Positions 38,079 to 47,195 of a DNA stretch of 64,000 bases are shown here, piece after piece. Source of the DNA: Helicobacter vulpis (lineage in GTDB: Bacteria > Campylobacterota > Campylobacteria > Campylobacterales > Helicobacteraceae); contig NZ_QXQT01000003.1 in assembly GCF_003660395.1 (NCBI RefSeq), positions 1 through 64,000 on the forward strand, written 5' to 3'. Numbering within the stretch: position 1 is the stretch's first letter; every line of letters begins with the position of its first letter. The position numbers were made by a program, and so were the translations under genes. The notes below the pieces were generated by a model, which did no database searches, was not told where the DNA came from, and saw only the letters and a program-made list of their open reading frames with translations.

Positions 38079-39068
38079 ATGTCTAAACTCCAGTTCGATA
38101 ATTTATTATTTCTGGCCCCCTTGGCAGGTTATACGGATTTGCCCTTTAGAAGCGTTGTGAAACGCTTTGGGGTCGATGTTACCGTGAGTGAGATGATCAG
38201 CTCCCATGCACTCGTGTATGCCTTTGAGAAAAACGCCAAAATGCTAGAAAAATCCCCCGATGAAACCCCCTTTAGCGTGCAAATCGCCGGCTCCAAAGTG
38301 GAAATCGTGCAAAAAGCGGTGGAATTGCTCAATGGAGTGGAAGGTATTGATATTGTAGATTTCAATTGTGGTTGCCCTGCCCCTAAAGTGGCCAACCATG
38401 GCAATGGAAGCGGATTACTCAAGGATTTAAAACACTTGATTAAGCTCTTGGGTGTAGTGCGCGAGCACAGCCAGAAAACTTATACCAGCGTTAAAGTCCG
38501 CTTGGGCTTTGAGCGCAAAATCCCTACAGAGATCGCCCACGCACTCAATGACGCGCCGGTGGATTTTGTAGTGGTACATGCACGTACACGCGCAGATCGC
38601 TATAAAAAAGAGAGAATTGACTATGAGAGCGTGCGCTTGATGCGCCAGATTTTAGACAAACCTTTGATCGTCAATGGGGAGATCGATAGCGTGGCTAAAG
38701 CCCAAGAAGTACGCGCGTACACAGGGGCGCAGGGGGTGATGATTGGGCGCGCGAGTTTAATTAAACCTTGGATTTTTTGGCAGATCAAACACAACACGCA
38801 GGAATTGCCCCCCGTGCTCAAAAAAGATTTGGTCTTGGAGCACTTCGATAAGATGATAGAGTTTTATGGAGCTAGGGGGGTGGTGCTCTTTCGTAAGAAT
38901 TTACACGCGTATGCCAAAGGACATGCGGGCGCGGGCGCGTTTAAAGAGTTGGTCAATGGCATGAGCGATCCACAGGTCGCACGCATGCAGATAGAAGAGT
39001 TTTTTAGCCATGCGCAGGACTTGCACGATCTCCCTCAGATTATCACTTTAAATAACCAGAGTTGTTGA
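38079..39068 (+). CDS. dus: tRNA-dihydrouridine synthase (DusB type)
   Basis: FMN enzyme that reduces uridines in the tRNA D-loop. 329 residues. N-terminal barrel: LAPLAGYTDLPFRSVVKRFG, then NCGCPAPKVANHGNGSG holding the catalytic cysteine, VKVRLGF, VVHARTRADRY and VNGEIDS. The C-terminal helical domain is present. A -10 box sits so close that the message may lack a leader. Its stop overlaps the ATG of the outer membrane protein gene. The pairing with an OMP gene also occurs in H. pylori. Confidence 0.92.
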   Translation: MSKLQFDNLLFLAPLAGYTDLPFRSVVKRFGVDVTVSEMISSHALVYAFEKNAKMLEKSPDETPFSVQIAGSKVEIVQKAVELLNGVEGIDIVDFNCGCPAPKVANHGNGSGLLKDLKHLIKLLGVVREHSQKTYTSVKVRLGFERKIPTEIAHALNDAPVDFVVVHARTRADRYKKERIDYESVRLMRQILDKPLIVNGEIDSVAKAQEVRAYTGAQGVMIGRASLIKPWIFWQIKHNTQELPPVLKKDLVLEHFDKMIEFYGARGVVLFRKNLHAYAKGHAGAGAFKELVNGMSDPQVARMQIEEFFSHAQDLHDLPQIITLNNQSC

Positions 39069-40072
39069 TGCGTTGTAGAATTGTCATTTTCTTAGCATTG
39101 GGCATGCAGGTGTTAGGGGCGGTGAAAAACCATGTCTATACGGGGGTGCGCTTGGGATCAGCCCAGGGGGCTTCTAGTACCTTTAGCCAGCAAGCGAGCA
39201 TGCATAACCCTAGCACCCTGCCCAATGGCGCGCCTGCATGCCCCCAAAATTTTTGTCAGGGTGATTTGATCAAGGGCACTTATGGCATGGATAGAAACGC
39301 GAATTTTGCTTTTACCTACACCCTAGGTGATGAGATTTTTTTTGATAGATTAGCCATTAGTGGACTGCGTGTCTATGGTACGTTAGAGTACATTAGTGCG
39401 AATTTGGGCAAATTGAACAAAACTGCCAATCAAGGGGGGCAAAACTACAACCCCAAATACATCAAGGCTATTGATTCTTCTACAGGAGAGGTGATTCCCC
39501 AAACCATTAACAATGGCAATGTGCCTAACGGGTTTAAAAACGTGGGAGGGAATTTAGCCGTGCCCAGTGGCTATAGCTCACCCTGTGCGCCTTTGAGTGC
39601 CAATAACCCCCTGGGTATCTGCCCCACGCCCAGCCCACAAACAAATCTCTTACAACACAGCGCGCATGCCTTGAGTTTTGGGCTCAATGTGGATGTGTTT
39701 TTAAATCTCCCTTTGGATTTCTGGATCAAAAAGATTTACTCTAAAATGTTCTTTTTTAAAGTGGGTTTGTTTGTGGGCGGAGGGGTGGAGTACACAATGT
39801 TTTGGAGCGATCGCTTTGTGAATCAAGTTCTAGGGCGTAAGACACGTTTTTTTGCAGCTGGGAGCGGGTTTTTTGTGAACGTGGGTACGCAGGTGTATGT
39901 GGGCAAACACAACCGCGTCATTTTGGGGTGGAAATTCCCCTATTACAAACTCAGCGCGCAAAATTGGTATAACTATGGAAATACCAATGTGGGCACCCAA
40001 CAGACTCTCAAGCAAAGCTTAAGTATCGTGCCTCATAGTGAGTTTTATGTGGGCTATGCTTATTTATTTTAA
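39068..40072 (+). CDS. Helicobacter outer membrane protein (Hop/Hor-type)
   Basis: 334 residues from ATG 39068 (an earlier TTG adds two residues). Signal peptide MRCRIVIFLALGMQVLGA, then VKNHVYTGVRLGSAQGAS, the first barrel strand. Two cysteine pairs, CPQNFC (about 57-62) and one spanning CAPLSANNPLGIC, are probably disulfides in outer loops. The last third has alternating barrel strands and ends ...YVGYAYLF, with the C-terminal phenylalanine needed for Bam-mediated insertion. Adhesion or pore function not predictable. Confidence 0.85.
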   Translation: MRCRIVIFLALGMQVLGAVKNHVYTGVRLGSAQGASSTFSQQASMHNPSTLPNGAPACPQNFCQGDLIKGTYGMDRNANFAFTYTLGDEIFFDRLAISGLRVYGTLEYISANLGKLNKTANQGGQNYNPKYIKAIDSSTGEVIPQTINNGNVPNGFKNVGGNLAVPSGYSSPCAPLSANNPLGICPTPSPQTNLLQHSAHALSFGLNVDVFLNLPLDFWIKKIYSKMFFFKVGLFVGGGVEYTMFWSDRFVNQVLGRKTRFFAAGSGFFVNVGTQVYVGKHNRVILGWKFPYYKLSAQNWYNYGNTNVGTQQTLKQSLSIVPHSEFYVGYAYLF

Positions 40073-40096
40073 GGCACACATTAAAGGGTTTTTAGC

Positions 40097-40125
40097 TTGA
40101 CTTTTTATTACAAAATCAATACAAT
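40097..40125 (+). promoter_or_regulatory. Promoter of exbB-exbD-tonB
   Basis: TTGACT (40097-40102) and TACAAT (40120-40125) with a 17-base spacer, near the sigma-80 consensus. Start of transcription near 40132, about 25 bases before exbB. The AT-rich flank could hold a Fur or NikR site, but I cannot identify one. Confidence 0.65.
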
Positions 40126-40157
40126 CAACACCCTTTAGACTACATTAAAGGCTTGGT

Positions 40158-40613
40158 ATGGGCGAGGGTTCTACTATTAAACTCATTGGGGAGTATGTGG
40201 ATATTGGGGTGTTTAGCGTGTTGGGGTTGATGGGGTTTTTAGCGTTATGGTTCACCGTCGAGCGCATTGTTTTTTACGCGCGGATTGATTTTAATCTCTA
40301 TAGCGATCCTGATAGACTAGATTTGGATCTCACCAAAAATCTCACCATGCTCTATATTATCTTTTCCAACGCGCCCTATGTGGGGTTGTTGGGTACGATT
40401 TTAGGGGTGATGGTAACCTTTTATGACATGAGTACCAGCGCCACCGGTCTAGACGCTAAGGCGATCACCTTAGGGCTTTCCCTAGCCCTGAAAGCAACGG
40501 CTTTTGGTTTGGTGGTTGCCATCCCTACTTTAATGGTTTACAACATGTTTTTGCGTAAAGTAGATGTACTCTCTGAGCAGTTTAAGTTGCGTTCTAAAAA
40601 GGCGCAACCATGA
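40158..40613 (+). CDS. exbB: ExbB, TonB-system proton channel subunit
   Basis: 151-residue MotA/TolQ/ExbB protein. Three membrane helices (about 17-35, 67-91 and 108-131); the segment [19 protein letters not shown] is the conserved pore helix with the Thr/Gly pattern, and [20 protein letters not shown] is the third. The short form, without a large cytoplasmic loop, is typical of epsilonproteobacteria. It couples the proton gradient to TonB for uptake of iron, nickel or cobalamin. Overlaps exbD by 4 bases. Confidence 0.93.
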   Translation: MGEGSTIKLIGEYVDIGVFSVLGLMGFLALWFTVERIVFYARIDFNLYSDPDRLDLDLTKNLTMLYIIFSNAPYVGLLGTILGVMVTFYDMSTSATGLDAKAITLGLSLALKATAFGLVVAIPTLMVYNMFLRKVDVLSEQFKLRSKKAQP

Positions 40614-40999
40614 AAGTTAGGCTACGCCGGGGGGATGGTCTAAATATCGTGCCTTTTATTGATGTCATGTTAGTGTTGCTGGCCTTGGTACTGAGTGTTT
40701 CTACTTTCATCGCTGAGGGCAAGATCAAGGTCAATTTGCCCAGCGCGTCCAGCGCGCAAAAAATGGAACAACCAGAAAAGAAAGTTACGATCGTGGTGGA
40801 TAAATCCGATGGGATTTATGTCGATGACAAGCCCCAAAGTTTAGATGATCTCAAGGCCTTGATTGCTAAAACCAATCCCAAAACTCTGGTGGATTTGCGC
40901 AGCGATAAGGATTCCAAATTTGGTACTTTCGTTGAGATTATGGATATTCTCAAAGCCCAAAACCATGAAAACTTCTCCATCTCTACAGAAACAAAGTAA
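40610..40999 (+). CDS. exbD: ExbD, TonB-system subunit
   Basis: 129 residues. One N-terminal membrane helix with the proton-carrying aspartate in [19 protein letters not shown] (about 14-32), followed by a periplasmic domain with [19 protein letters not shown] and the [20 protein letters not shown] segment. Partner of ExbB and TonB. Overlaps tonB by 35 bases. Confidence 0.93.
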   Translation: MKVRLRRGDGLNIVPFIDVMLVLLALVLSVSTFIAEGKIKVNLPSASSAQKMEQPEKKVTIVVDKSDGIYVDDKPQSLDDLKALIAKTNPKTLVDLRSDKDSKFGTFVEIMDILKAQNHENFSISTETK

Positions 41000-41777
41000 A
41001 TTTTCTACGAGAGTAGGCTTTGTAATCGCCACGGCGGTCTATGCCCTTGGGTTGTGGCTAGCCTTTGCCAGTTTTGAAAAAATGGAGAGTCTTGCCCAGT
41101 CGGGTACAAAAACTCTTACGATGAGCTTGGCCAGTATCAACACCCACTCTAGCCAGCTCCAACACGCCCAACAAGCCCCTCAGACTCCCCCCCAAGAAAA
41201 GCCCAAACCCCATCATAATCTCCACCACAAACTCCACCACAAACCCAAACCTGAGCCAAAGCCCATCCCCAAACCCAAACCAAAGCCAGAGCCAAAGCCC
41301 ACTCCAAAACCTAAACCTGAGCCTAAACCTGAGCCTAAACCTGAGCCTAAACCTGAGCCTGTAAAACAGCCCCCTGAAGAAAAAGCCCAAGAAAGCAAAC
41401 CCAGCCAAGAGCCCACCCCCAAGCAACAAAAACGCGAGGAGTCCAACCAAAAATCCGAGGGTGCAGAAATGAGTGCTCAAGCTTATAACCCTGGGGTGAG
41501 CAATGAATTCTTACTAAAAATTCAGATGGCGATCTCTTCTAAGAACAGATACCCTAGAATGGCGATGGTGCGTGGGATTGAGGGAGAAGTCTTGGTAGAG
41601 TTTACGCTCAATGTGGATGGTAGCACGACAGATATTAAGGTAGGCAAGAGTTCGGGTTCTGATATTTTAGATCGCGCGGCCATGCAAGCGGTGAAAGAAG
41701 CTTCGAGCTTGTTCCCTGCGCCCAAGCAGACCGTCCACTTGAAAATCCCCATTGCCTACACGATTAAGGAAGAATGA
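40965..41777 (+). CDS. tonB: TonB energy transducer
   Basis: 270 residues from ATG 40965, inside the exbD 3' end; the frame extends earlier only within exbD. One membrane helix (about 15-34), then a proline/lysine/glutamate-rich periplasmic spacer of more than 100 residues, then the C-terminal domain with NRYPRMAMVRGIEGEVLVEF and AAMQAVKEASSLFP, the part that grips TonB boxes. The spacer contains a 12-base tandem repeat (PEPK units), so its length can vary between strains without loss of frame. Third gene of the exbB-exbD-tonB operon. Confidence 0.93.
   Translation: MKTSPSLQKQSKFSTRVGFVIATAVYALGLWLAFASFEKMESLAQSGTKTLTMSLASINTHSSQLQHAQQAPQTPPQEKPKPHHNLHHKLHHKPKPEPKPIPKPKPKPEPKPTPKPKPEPKPEPKPEPKPEPVKQPPEEKAQESKPSQEPTPKQQKREESNQKSEGAEMSAQAYNPGVSNEFLLKIQMAISSKNRYPRMAMVRGIEGEVLVEFTLNVDGSTTDIKVGKSSGSDILDRAAMQAVKEASSLFPAPKQTVHLKIPIAYTIKEE
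41316..41360 (+). repeat. 12-bp tandem repeat CCTGAGCCTAAA in tonB, 3.75 copies
   Basis: Three exact units (41316-41327, 41328-41339, 41340-41351) plus nine bases of a fourth, encoding Pro-Glu-Pro-Lys. The unit is a multiple of three, so copy number changes only the spacer length. Related but imperfect units lie upstream (41250-41310). Confidence 0.85.
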
Positions 41778-41833
41778 GCACAGAGGGGGTAACAGAGGGG
41801 TGGGGCTTGCAACACCCTAAGAGAGGCTAGCCA

Positions 41834-43534
41834 TTAATCTAGTTTTATGCTATAGGCTTTAGGCGCGCTATAAAGATGGCTAAAGTGATACCAAAAGCTC
41901 GCTTCGTAGGCATTTGGATTGCGTTTGATACGACAATGAAAGCCCCTTAACATCTCTTCAAAAGGCAAATGGTTCTCTACAATGCAGGCTAGAATTTCTT
42001 GACGCACTTTGAGCTGCATCACGCGATAGCCTTGTTGGGTAGAAACCAGCGCATCTTCTGTAACAATTTTAAAGCTTTGGGTGGCGAAATTGGCTTCTAC
42101 AATAGGCGCGACGACTTGATCAAAATTGTCATTAGTGGGGATAAAATTCACAATCTGGTAAGCTTTATAAGCAGAGAGCTTTAAAAAGCCCATGAGCTTA
42201 TGGGGGTCGTAGGTGAAAGCCTTGGTGTAAAATTGTGTGTATTTGAGAGGCAAGTCTTTTTTAAGGGTGTGGGTTTCTTCTTGCCATTGGACCAAGTCTG
42301 TCGTCTTAAACTCTAAGGTGATCGCATCGTCAGGAGTTAGGCATTTTACGGGGGTTTCTCTATGTGTACGGCTGTACTGATCACAGATTTTGCTGCATTC
42401 TAAAATGTCGTGATGGACGTTGATGCGCTTGATGATCGCATCTCTAGTGCTCTCTTGTATATAGGGGGTGGCGATGGGTAGGACATAGGCCGGTTTAGTA
42501 AGATCAATGAGCTTTTCTAATTGCTGTTTTTGCCCCTCTAGGTGGGCGGTATGTAACGCCTTTTTTTCCTGCCCATTGTAATTATCTACACAAAAGGGGA
42601 AGCCTGAAGTTTCCCCAAAAAAGGCGTTACAAAGCAAAGTGAGGCCACTGGGCAAATTAAAGCGGTTAATATAGCTAGCATAAGGATTAATGAGTACGTC
42701 ATGCCCACATAGACACAAATAAAGCCCGCTCTCCTCTGAACCATCCCCAGCCTTAAAAACACTGAATTGGAAAAAGGAGCTAAACTCATAGATTTCTTGA
42801 AATTCTAGGGGGAAAATATTAGAAAAACCTAAGTTTTTAAGCGCGCGCTCGATGCTTTTAGACGCGAAATTACCCACGATGAAGGGTCTACTTTTGGGCA
42901 CAAAGGCTAGAGTTTGGGGGTGCAAACAACTAGAGCGGTTGGAGGAAATGAAAATAAAATCTGCCTGCACCAAGCAATGCAACGCCTCCTTACAACTTGC
43001 CTTTTCTAAATAGCTAGCCCCTAAAAAGGCGGGGCCCAACAGCCATGGATCGGTGATGAATTTGATCCCACCTGCTTCAATATACAAACAAGCATGGTTG
43101 AAATAGCGGATTTTAAAATCCCCCTTAAAACTGGATTGATAGGGGTTGACTAAATCCGTAGAGGTCTCTATTTGTAAAGTGCGCCCTTCTAAATGGTATT
43201 TCAAGGGTTGCTTTTTGCGCCCATTGTCATAGCTCAAACTGTTCAAATACAAATTCCAAGCGCAATGCGGACAGGAAGCAATGCCCTTTTTATGCAAAAG
43301 CTTATCCCCCTTGTGATCGCAGATAGTATCAATGATCCAATCCACCTCTGGTTTTTCGCCCATTTTGACATGCTTTTTCATTTTAACGATGAATTCCCCC
43401 ATGTCGTTGATTCCCTCTAATAACCCTCGCACAGAGAGACTCTGGGTATTAGTATTGGTTTCAAATAGCCCTACACGGCGTAATTTGATGGGCGTAGGTG
43501 CAGGGGAATCTTTCTTAGGGGGCAAAGCAGACAT
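41834..43534 (-). CDS. CMP-Neu5Ac hydroxylase-like (CMAH fold) protein with substituted metal ligands
   Basis: 566 residues; ATG 43534 chosen as GGAG lies 5 bases before it. The layout matches CMAH, which turns CMP-Neu5Ac into CMP-Neu5Gc: a Rieske-like N-terminus, then a metallo-beta-lactamase-like fold. Matching segments, by recall of the mouse enzyme, are LLEGIN, FNHACLYIEAGGIKFITDP, WLLGPAF, QADFIFIS, SGFPF and GFHCRIKRNPNAYE. Catalytic ligands differ. The Rieske site has C72-x-H74 and C88-P-H-C91, so the last His is Cys. The HLHSDH metal motif reads SNRSSC (S198, R200, S202, C203). No signal peptide. It stands alone between convergent tonB and divergent thrC. Either a different chemistry or a non-catalytic role; fold call fairly sure, function unknown. 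Confidence 0.7.
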   Translation of the reverse strand: MSALPPKKDSPAPTPIKLRRVGLFETNTNTQSLSVRGLLEGINDMGEFIVKMKKHVKMGEKPEVDWIIDTICDHKGDKLLHKKGIASCPHCAWNLYLNSLSYDNGRKKQPLKYHLEGRTLQIETSTDLVNPYQSSFKGDFKIRYFNHACLYIEAGGIKFITDPWLLGPAFLGASYLEKASCKEALHCLVQADFIFISSNRSSCLHPQTLAFVPKSRPFIVGNFASKSIERALKNLGFSNIFPLEFQEIYEFSSFFQFSVFKAGDGSEESGLYLCLCGHDVLINPYASYINRFNLPSGLTLLCNAFFGETSGFPFCVDNYNGQEKKALHTAHLEGQKQQLEKLIDLTKPAYVLPIATPYIQESTRDAIIKRINVHHDILECSKICDQYSRTHRETPVKCLTPDDAITLEFKTTDLVQWQEETHTLKKDLPLKYTQFYTKAFTYDPHKLMGFLKLSAYKAYQIVNFIPTNDNFDQVVAPIVEANFATQSFKIVTEDALVSTQQGYRVMQLKVRQEILACIVENHLPFEEMLRGFHCRIKRNPNAYEASFWYHFSHLYSAPKAYSIKLD

Positions 43535-43615
43535 GGGCACTCCGTAGGCTAAAAATAAAGGCGTATTATACTAAAATTCTCAACAAAAACCCCAATCCTC
43601 CATTAAGGACATGGC

Positions 43616-45067
43616 ATGGTGTTATTTGTAGATAGTAGAAGTGGTGTAGCCATAGAGAGCTTTGAGCGCGCCTTGCTTAACCCTAGCTCTATGCAAGGCT
43701 TGTGTGTACCCCAAAACCTCCCCCAAGTGGATTTTTCTACCTACCTGCCCTTGAGTTACGCCCAAGCCACTCATACCCTCTTTGAAACATTGGAGCTTGG
43801 TTTACAAAATACCCTCTTAGCGCGCGCGCTAGCGCGCTATTCTAAATTTAATGCCATCGCCCCCCTGCATGCCTTGCAGGGCTTTAAAACTCCCCTATAT
43901 GTCCAAGAACTTTTTCATGGTCCCACTCTAGCCTTTAAAGACATGGCTTTACAACCTTTTGGGGTTTTGCTCTCAGGGCTAGCCCAACAGCACCAAGAAA
44001 AGTATTTGATCATGGTAGCTACCAGTGGGGACACCGGTCCAGCCACCTTGGCTAGCTTTGCCAATCTGCCCAATACCTGCGTTTGTTGTTTATATCCGGC
44101 TAAGGGCACAAGCTTGATTCAAGCTTTACAAATGCAGAGCATGGACGCGCCCAATCTCAAGGTGCTAGGTTTAAAGGGAAATTTTGATGACGCACAAAGC
44201 GCGCTCAAAGCCCTTTTGCACGATGAAGACTTTCAAACACATTTAGCCCAAAAAGATTTGCGTTTGAGCGTGGCTAATTCGATCAATTTTGGGCGCATTG
44301 TGTTTCAAATGGTCTATCACATTTGGGGGTATTTGGATTTGGTGCGCACAGGAGCGATCCAGTATGGCGATTTGGTTAAGATTCTCGTGCCTAGTGGGAA
44401 TTTTGGCAACGCTTTGGGGGCGTTCTATGCCAAGCAAATGGGCTTACCGGTAGAAAAAATTGGCGTGGTGTCCAATGTGAACGATGTGCTCACAGAGTTT
44501 TTTAACACGGGGGTCTACGATTTAAAAGCGCGCCACCTGCAAAAAAGCCTCTCCCCCGCGATGGATATTTTAGTGAGCTCCAATGTGGAACGCCTGCTTT
44601 TTGCCCTCTTTGGGCACACACGCACTAAAGCGTGCATGCAAGAGCTCCAAGATCACAAGCACTACACCCTCACCTCTAGCGAATTGCAGAGCGTGCGCGC
44701 GCATTTTGAAGCCTTTAGCTGCGACGATGCGCATTGCTTGGAGACGATCGCGCGTGTTTATCACGATCGCCACTATTTAATAGACCCCCACACCGCCACC
44801 GCGCTTTATGCTTATGAGTGCCTTGAGAGTCGCCTGCCCTGCGTGGTGGTCTCCACTGCCTCTTGGAGCAAATTCGCCCACACCACTGCCCTAGCTCTAG
44901 GAAAACAAGCCAAAAACGATCAAGAGGCTTTACAAGTTTTAGCTAAAGAGGGAATCACCCCCCCAACCAGCGTGCAAGAGCTCTTAAGTAAGCCCCTTGT
45001 GCATAAGGATCGCGTGGGGGTGAGTGATCTACAGCATTACATCAAAGCGTGGTTGGAAAATTTTTAG
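43616..45067 (+). CDS. thrC: Threonine synthase ThrC
   Basis: PLP enzyme that makes threonine from O-phosphohomoserine. 483 residues, the long (fungal/E. coli-like) form. The PLP lysine is in GPTLAFKDMALQPFG (about 102-116); ATSGDTGPATLASF and the glycine-rich phosphate-binding loop PSGNFGNALGAFYAKQMG follow. A TATACT/TATTAT box at 43564-43572 could be its -10. Converges on petC with a 31-base gap. Confidence 0.95.
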   Translation: MVLFVDSRSGVAIESFERALLNPSSMQGLCVPQNLPQVDFSTYLPLSYAQATHTLFETLELGLQNTLLARALARYSKFNAIAPLHALQGFKTPLYVQELFHGPTLAFKDMALQPFGVLLSGLAQQHQEKYLIMVATSGDTGPATLASFANLPNTCVCCLYPAKGTSLIQALQMQSMDAPNLKVLGLKGNFDDAQSALKALLHDEDFQTHLAQKDLRLSVANSINFGRIVFQMVYHIWGYLDLVRTGAIQYGDLVKILVPSGNFGNALGAFYAKQMGLPVEKIGVVSNVNDVLTEFFNTGVYDLKARHLQKSLSPAMDILVSSNVERLLFALFGHTRTKACMQELQDHKHYTLTSSELQSVRAHFEAFSCDDAHCLETIARVYHDRHYLIDPHTATALYAYECLESRLPCVVVSTASWSKFAHTTALALGKQAKNDQEALQVLAKEGITPPTSVQELLSKPLVHKDRVGVSDLQHYIKAWLENF

Positions 45068-45098
45068 CGCGCGTTGCGCACTAACCCCTCCTTGTTTG

Positions 45099-45956
45099 CT
45101 AATGGACTTCGCGCCACACCTTTTGTTTCCACGCGTAGGCGAGCAAGGTCATCACCGCAAAGAAGATCATGATCTTAAACCCGATCTCATCTCTTTGGTG
45201 TTTCTTGCTATCCCCCACTTTTTCTAGATAATTGATGATTTGTTCTTGAGACTCTTTGCTCAAGCCCACTCTAGGCATGGCTGTCCCGGGGAGGAGTTTT
45301 TGAGGGTCGTTGATAAAGACTTCTAGCTTTTCGCGCCCTAGTGAGCGAATCATCATAGAGAGATCGGGGACTTCTGCGCCCAAGTAGCGGTGTAAGTCTT
45401 TAGGATCGCTGAGCGCGTGCATTTTGTCGTACTTGATGTCATGGCAACGCTGGCAGGCTTGCGCAAAGACTTCTTTATCCTCTAATTTCTTAGGCGCGAT
45501 AGAAACTAGGTAAGCCACAATGTCAGATAAATCCTGATCGCTAAATTGGGCAAAAGCGGGCATGGGATAGGGATTGTCGTCCTTGTATTTGTGGGCGAGT
45601 TTTGCCGTTTTGACGGGGTCTTTGATGAAGTGGGCTAAAAATTGGGGGTTTAGCACACTGCCCACATGAGAGAGATCGGGGGGCACGACCCCAAAGCTCG
45701 CCCCCGCGCTGGCATGATCCATAGGAGCAGGGATTTTCTGGCTCTCAATACTATGGCAGGCGGTGCAGTTTTGGGTTACTAAATCCTTGCCCTTGGCCGC
45801 ATCGCCTTTACTCAAGTCTATGGGTTTTAAGTCTTTAAAGGCAAAGTCAGCCGGGGCTACTTTGGGCTCCATCACGCTATGGGCATAGGGCTCCACCCCC
45901 CAATAAAGCACCCCGATCACCACGATTAAAATCGCTAGGATTTTAAGCTCTTTCAT
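45099..45956 (-). CDS. petC: Di-haem cytochrome c subunit of the bc1 complex (PetC)
   Basis: 285 residues with two CxxCH haem sites, CTACH (about 64-68) and CQRCH (about 168-172), as in epsilonproteobacterial bc1, where a di-haem cytochrome replaces cytochrome c1. An N-terminal membrane anchor (about 5-22) and a C-terminal helix (about 259-276) are present. Methionines in GIP-like loops (NPYPMPAF, LPGTAMPRVG) can serve as sixth ligands. Passes electrons from the Rieske protein onward to the terminal oxidase. Shares one base with petB. Confidence 0.93.
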   Translation of the reverse strand: MKELKILAILIVVIGVLYWGVEPYAHSVMEPKVAPADFAFKDLKPIDLSKGDAAKGKDLVTQNCTACHSIESQKIPAPMDHASAGASFGVVPPDLSHVGSVLNPQFLAHFIKDPVKTAKLAHKYKDDNPYPMPAFAQFSDQDLSDIVAYLVSIAPKKLEDKEVFAQACQRCHDIKYDKMHALSDPKDLHRYLGAEVPDLSMMIRSLGREKLEVFINDPQKLLPGTAMPRVGLSKESQEQIINYLEKVGDSKKHQRDEIGFKIMIFFAVMTLLAYAWKQKVWREVH

Positions 45957-47185
45957 TACACCCCCCTTTTCTTTTCAGCGCGCGCAATCAAGGGCAACAC
46001 CACAAAGAAGAGCGCCAAGAAGACGATCGAAGCCACAAAGCCCACATATTTATTATTGCCCACAGGGGGCAACTTGCCATAGATGGTGAGCACCACCATG
46101 TCCACCACGAGCACCCAGAACCAAATCTGAAAGGCCTTGCGTTGGTGGGCGGGCTTGACCACAGGGCTATTGTCCAAAAAGGGCAAGAGGAAGAAGATCA
46201 CTTGCGCCACCCCAAAGGCGACTAGCCCTAAATTGCCATTGAAGAAGAAGCCCCGTAAGACCTCATAACTCCATAGAAAATACCATTCGGGATAAATATG
46301 GTGGGGGGTTTTAAGGCTATTGGCGCGCTCAAAGTTAATCGGATCCATGGCAAATTCGTAGTGATAGCACACCAAATAGAAGAAAAAGACCATGAAGGCA
46401 CAGACCACAAAAATATCCTTAGAGAGAAAGACGGGCCAAAAGGGGATGACCTTAGATTCTTTCTTTTTGCCCTCTTTGAACTTCTGTTCTTCGGCTTCAA
46501 AGTCCAGCACTTCGCCCTCTTGGTTATTGACATGGGGGATGCGCAAAGAATAAAAGTGCATGCCCACGATGGTTAGGATCACCACAGGCAATAAAAAGAC
46601 ATGCAACATGAAAAAGCGCGTGAGTGTCGCGTCTGCCACGACATAGTTCCCCCGAATCCACACGAGTAGATCCGGACCAATGACGGGGATTTTGCCAAAT
46701 AACTCCGTGATCACTGAGGCTGCCCAATAGCTCATCTGCCCCCAAGGCAACATATACCCGCTAAAGGCTTCTGCACTAAAGATCACAAACAAGAGCATCC
46801 CGCTGATCCAAATCATCTCACGACCCTTTTTATAAGAGCCATAGTAGATCGCCACAAACATATGGATGTAGAGGATCACAAAGATCATACTAGCGGCCGT
46901 GGCATGGATATGCCGCCACAACCATCCATAGGCGACCTCTTGCATGATGGTGAAATTCACGCTGTCATAGGCGAGTTTAGCGTCCGGCTTGTAATACATC
47001 AACAAGAAAATGCCCGAGATCACGAGCAAGGTAAAGAGGGTGAGCAAGATCACCCCCATCGCCCATAAGAAGTTAATGTTTTTAGGAATCCAGTACTCTG
47101 TCATCAACACTTTGGTAAGTTTCTTCACCCCCAAGCGTTGATCGAGCCAATCTAGTAGCCCTGTTGCTTTCTTTATTTCTGCCAT
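45956..47185 (-). CDS. petB: Cytochrome b subunit of the bc1 complex (PetB)
   Basis: 409 residues with eight or more membrane helices. Haem-binding histidines are in YGWLWRHIHATAASM and FFMLHVFLLPVVILTIVGMHFY; the quinol-site motif PEWYFLWSYE (PEWY) is present. The loop between helices 4 and 5 is long and charged (EGEVLDFEAEEQKFKEGKKKES). It oxidises menaquinol and drives proton translocation together with PetA and PetC. Confidence 0.95.
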   Translation of the reverse strand: MAEIKKATGLLDWLDQRLGVKKLTKVLMTEYWIPKNINFLWAMGVILLTLFTLLVISGIFLLMYYKPDAKLAYDSVNFTIMQEVAYGWLWRHIHATAASMIFVILYIHMFVAIYYGSYKKGREMIWISGMLLFVIFSAEAFSGYMLPWGQMSYWAASVITELFGKIPVIGPDLLVWIRGNYVVADATLTRFFMLHVFLLPVVILTIVGMHFYSLRIPHVNNQEGEVLDFEAEEQKFKEGKKKESKVIPFWPVFLSKDIFVVCAFMVFFFYLVCYHYEFAMDPINFERANSLKTPHHIYPEWYFLWSYEVLRGFFFNGNLGLVAFGVAQVIFFLLPFLDNSPVVKPAHQRKAFQIWFWVLVVDMVVLTIYGKLPPVGNNKYVGFVASIVFLALFFVVLPLIARAEKKRGV

Positions 47186-47195
47186 TCTCTATCCT

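Noticed and set aside
41058-41480. Glycine/leucine-rich antisense frames opposite tonB
   Set aside because: Mirror image of the proline/lysine repeat codons; no start signal.
41778-41833. GGGTG...CACCC hairpin between tonB and the CMAH-like gene
   Set aside because: Could fold, but has no T-rich tail; not enough to call a terminator.
45068-45098. Short GCGC inverted repeat between thrC and petC as terminator
   Set aside because: Stem of about four pairs and no U-run in either direction.
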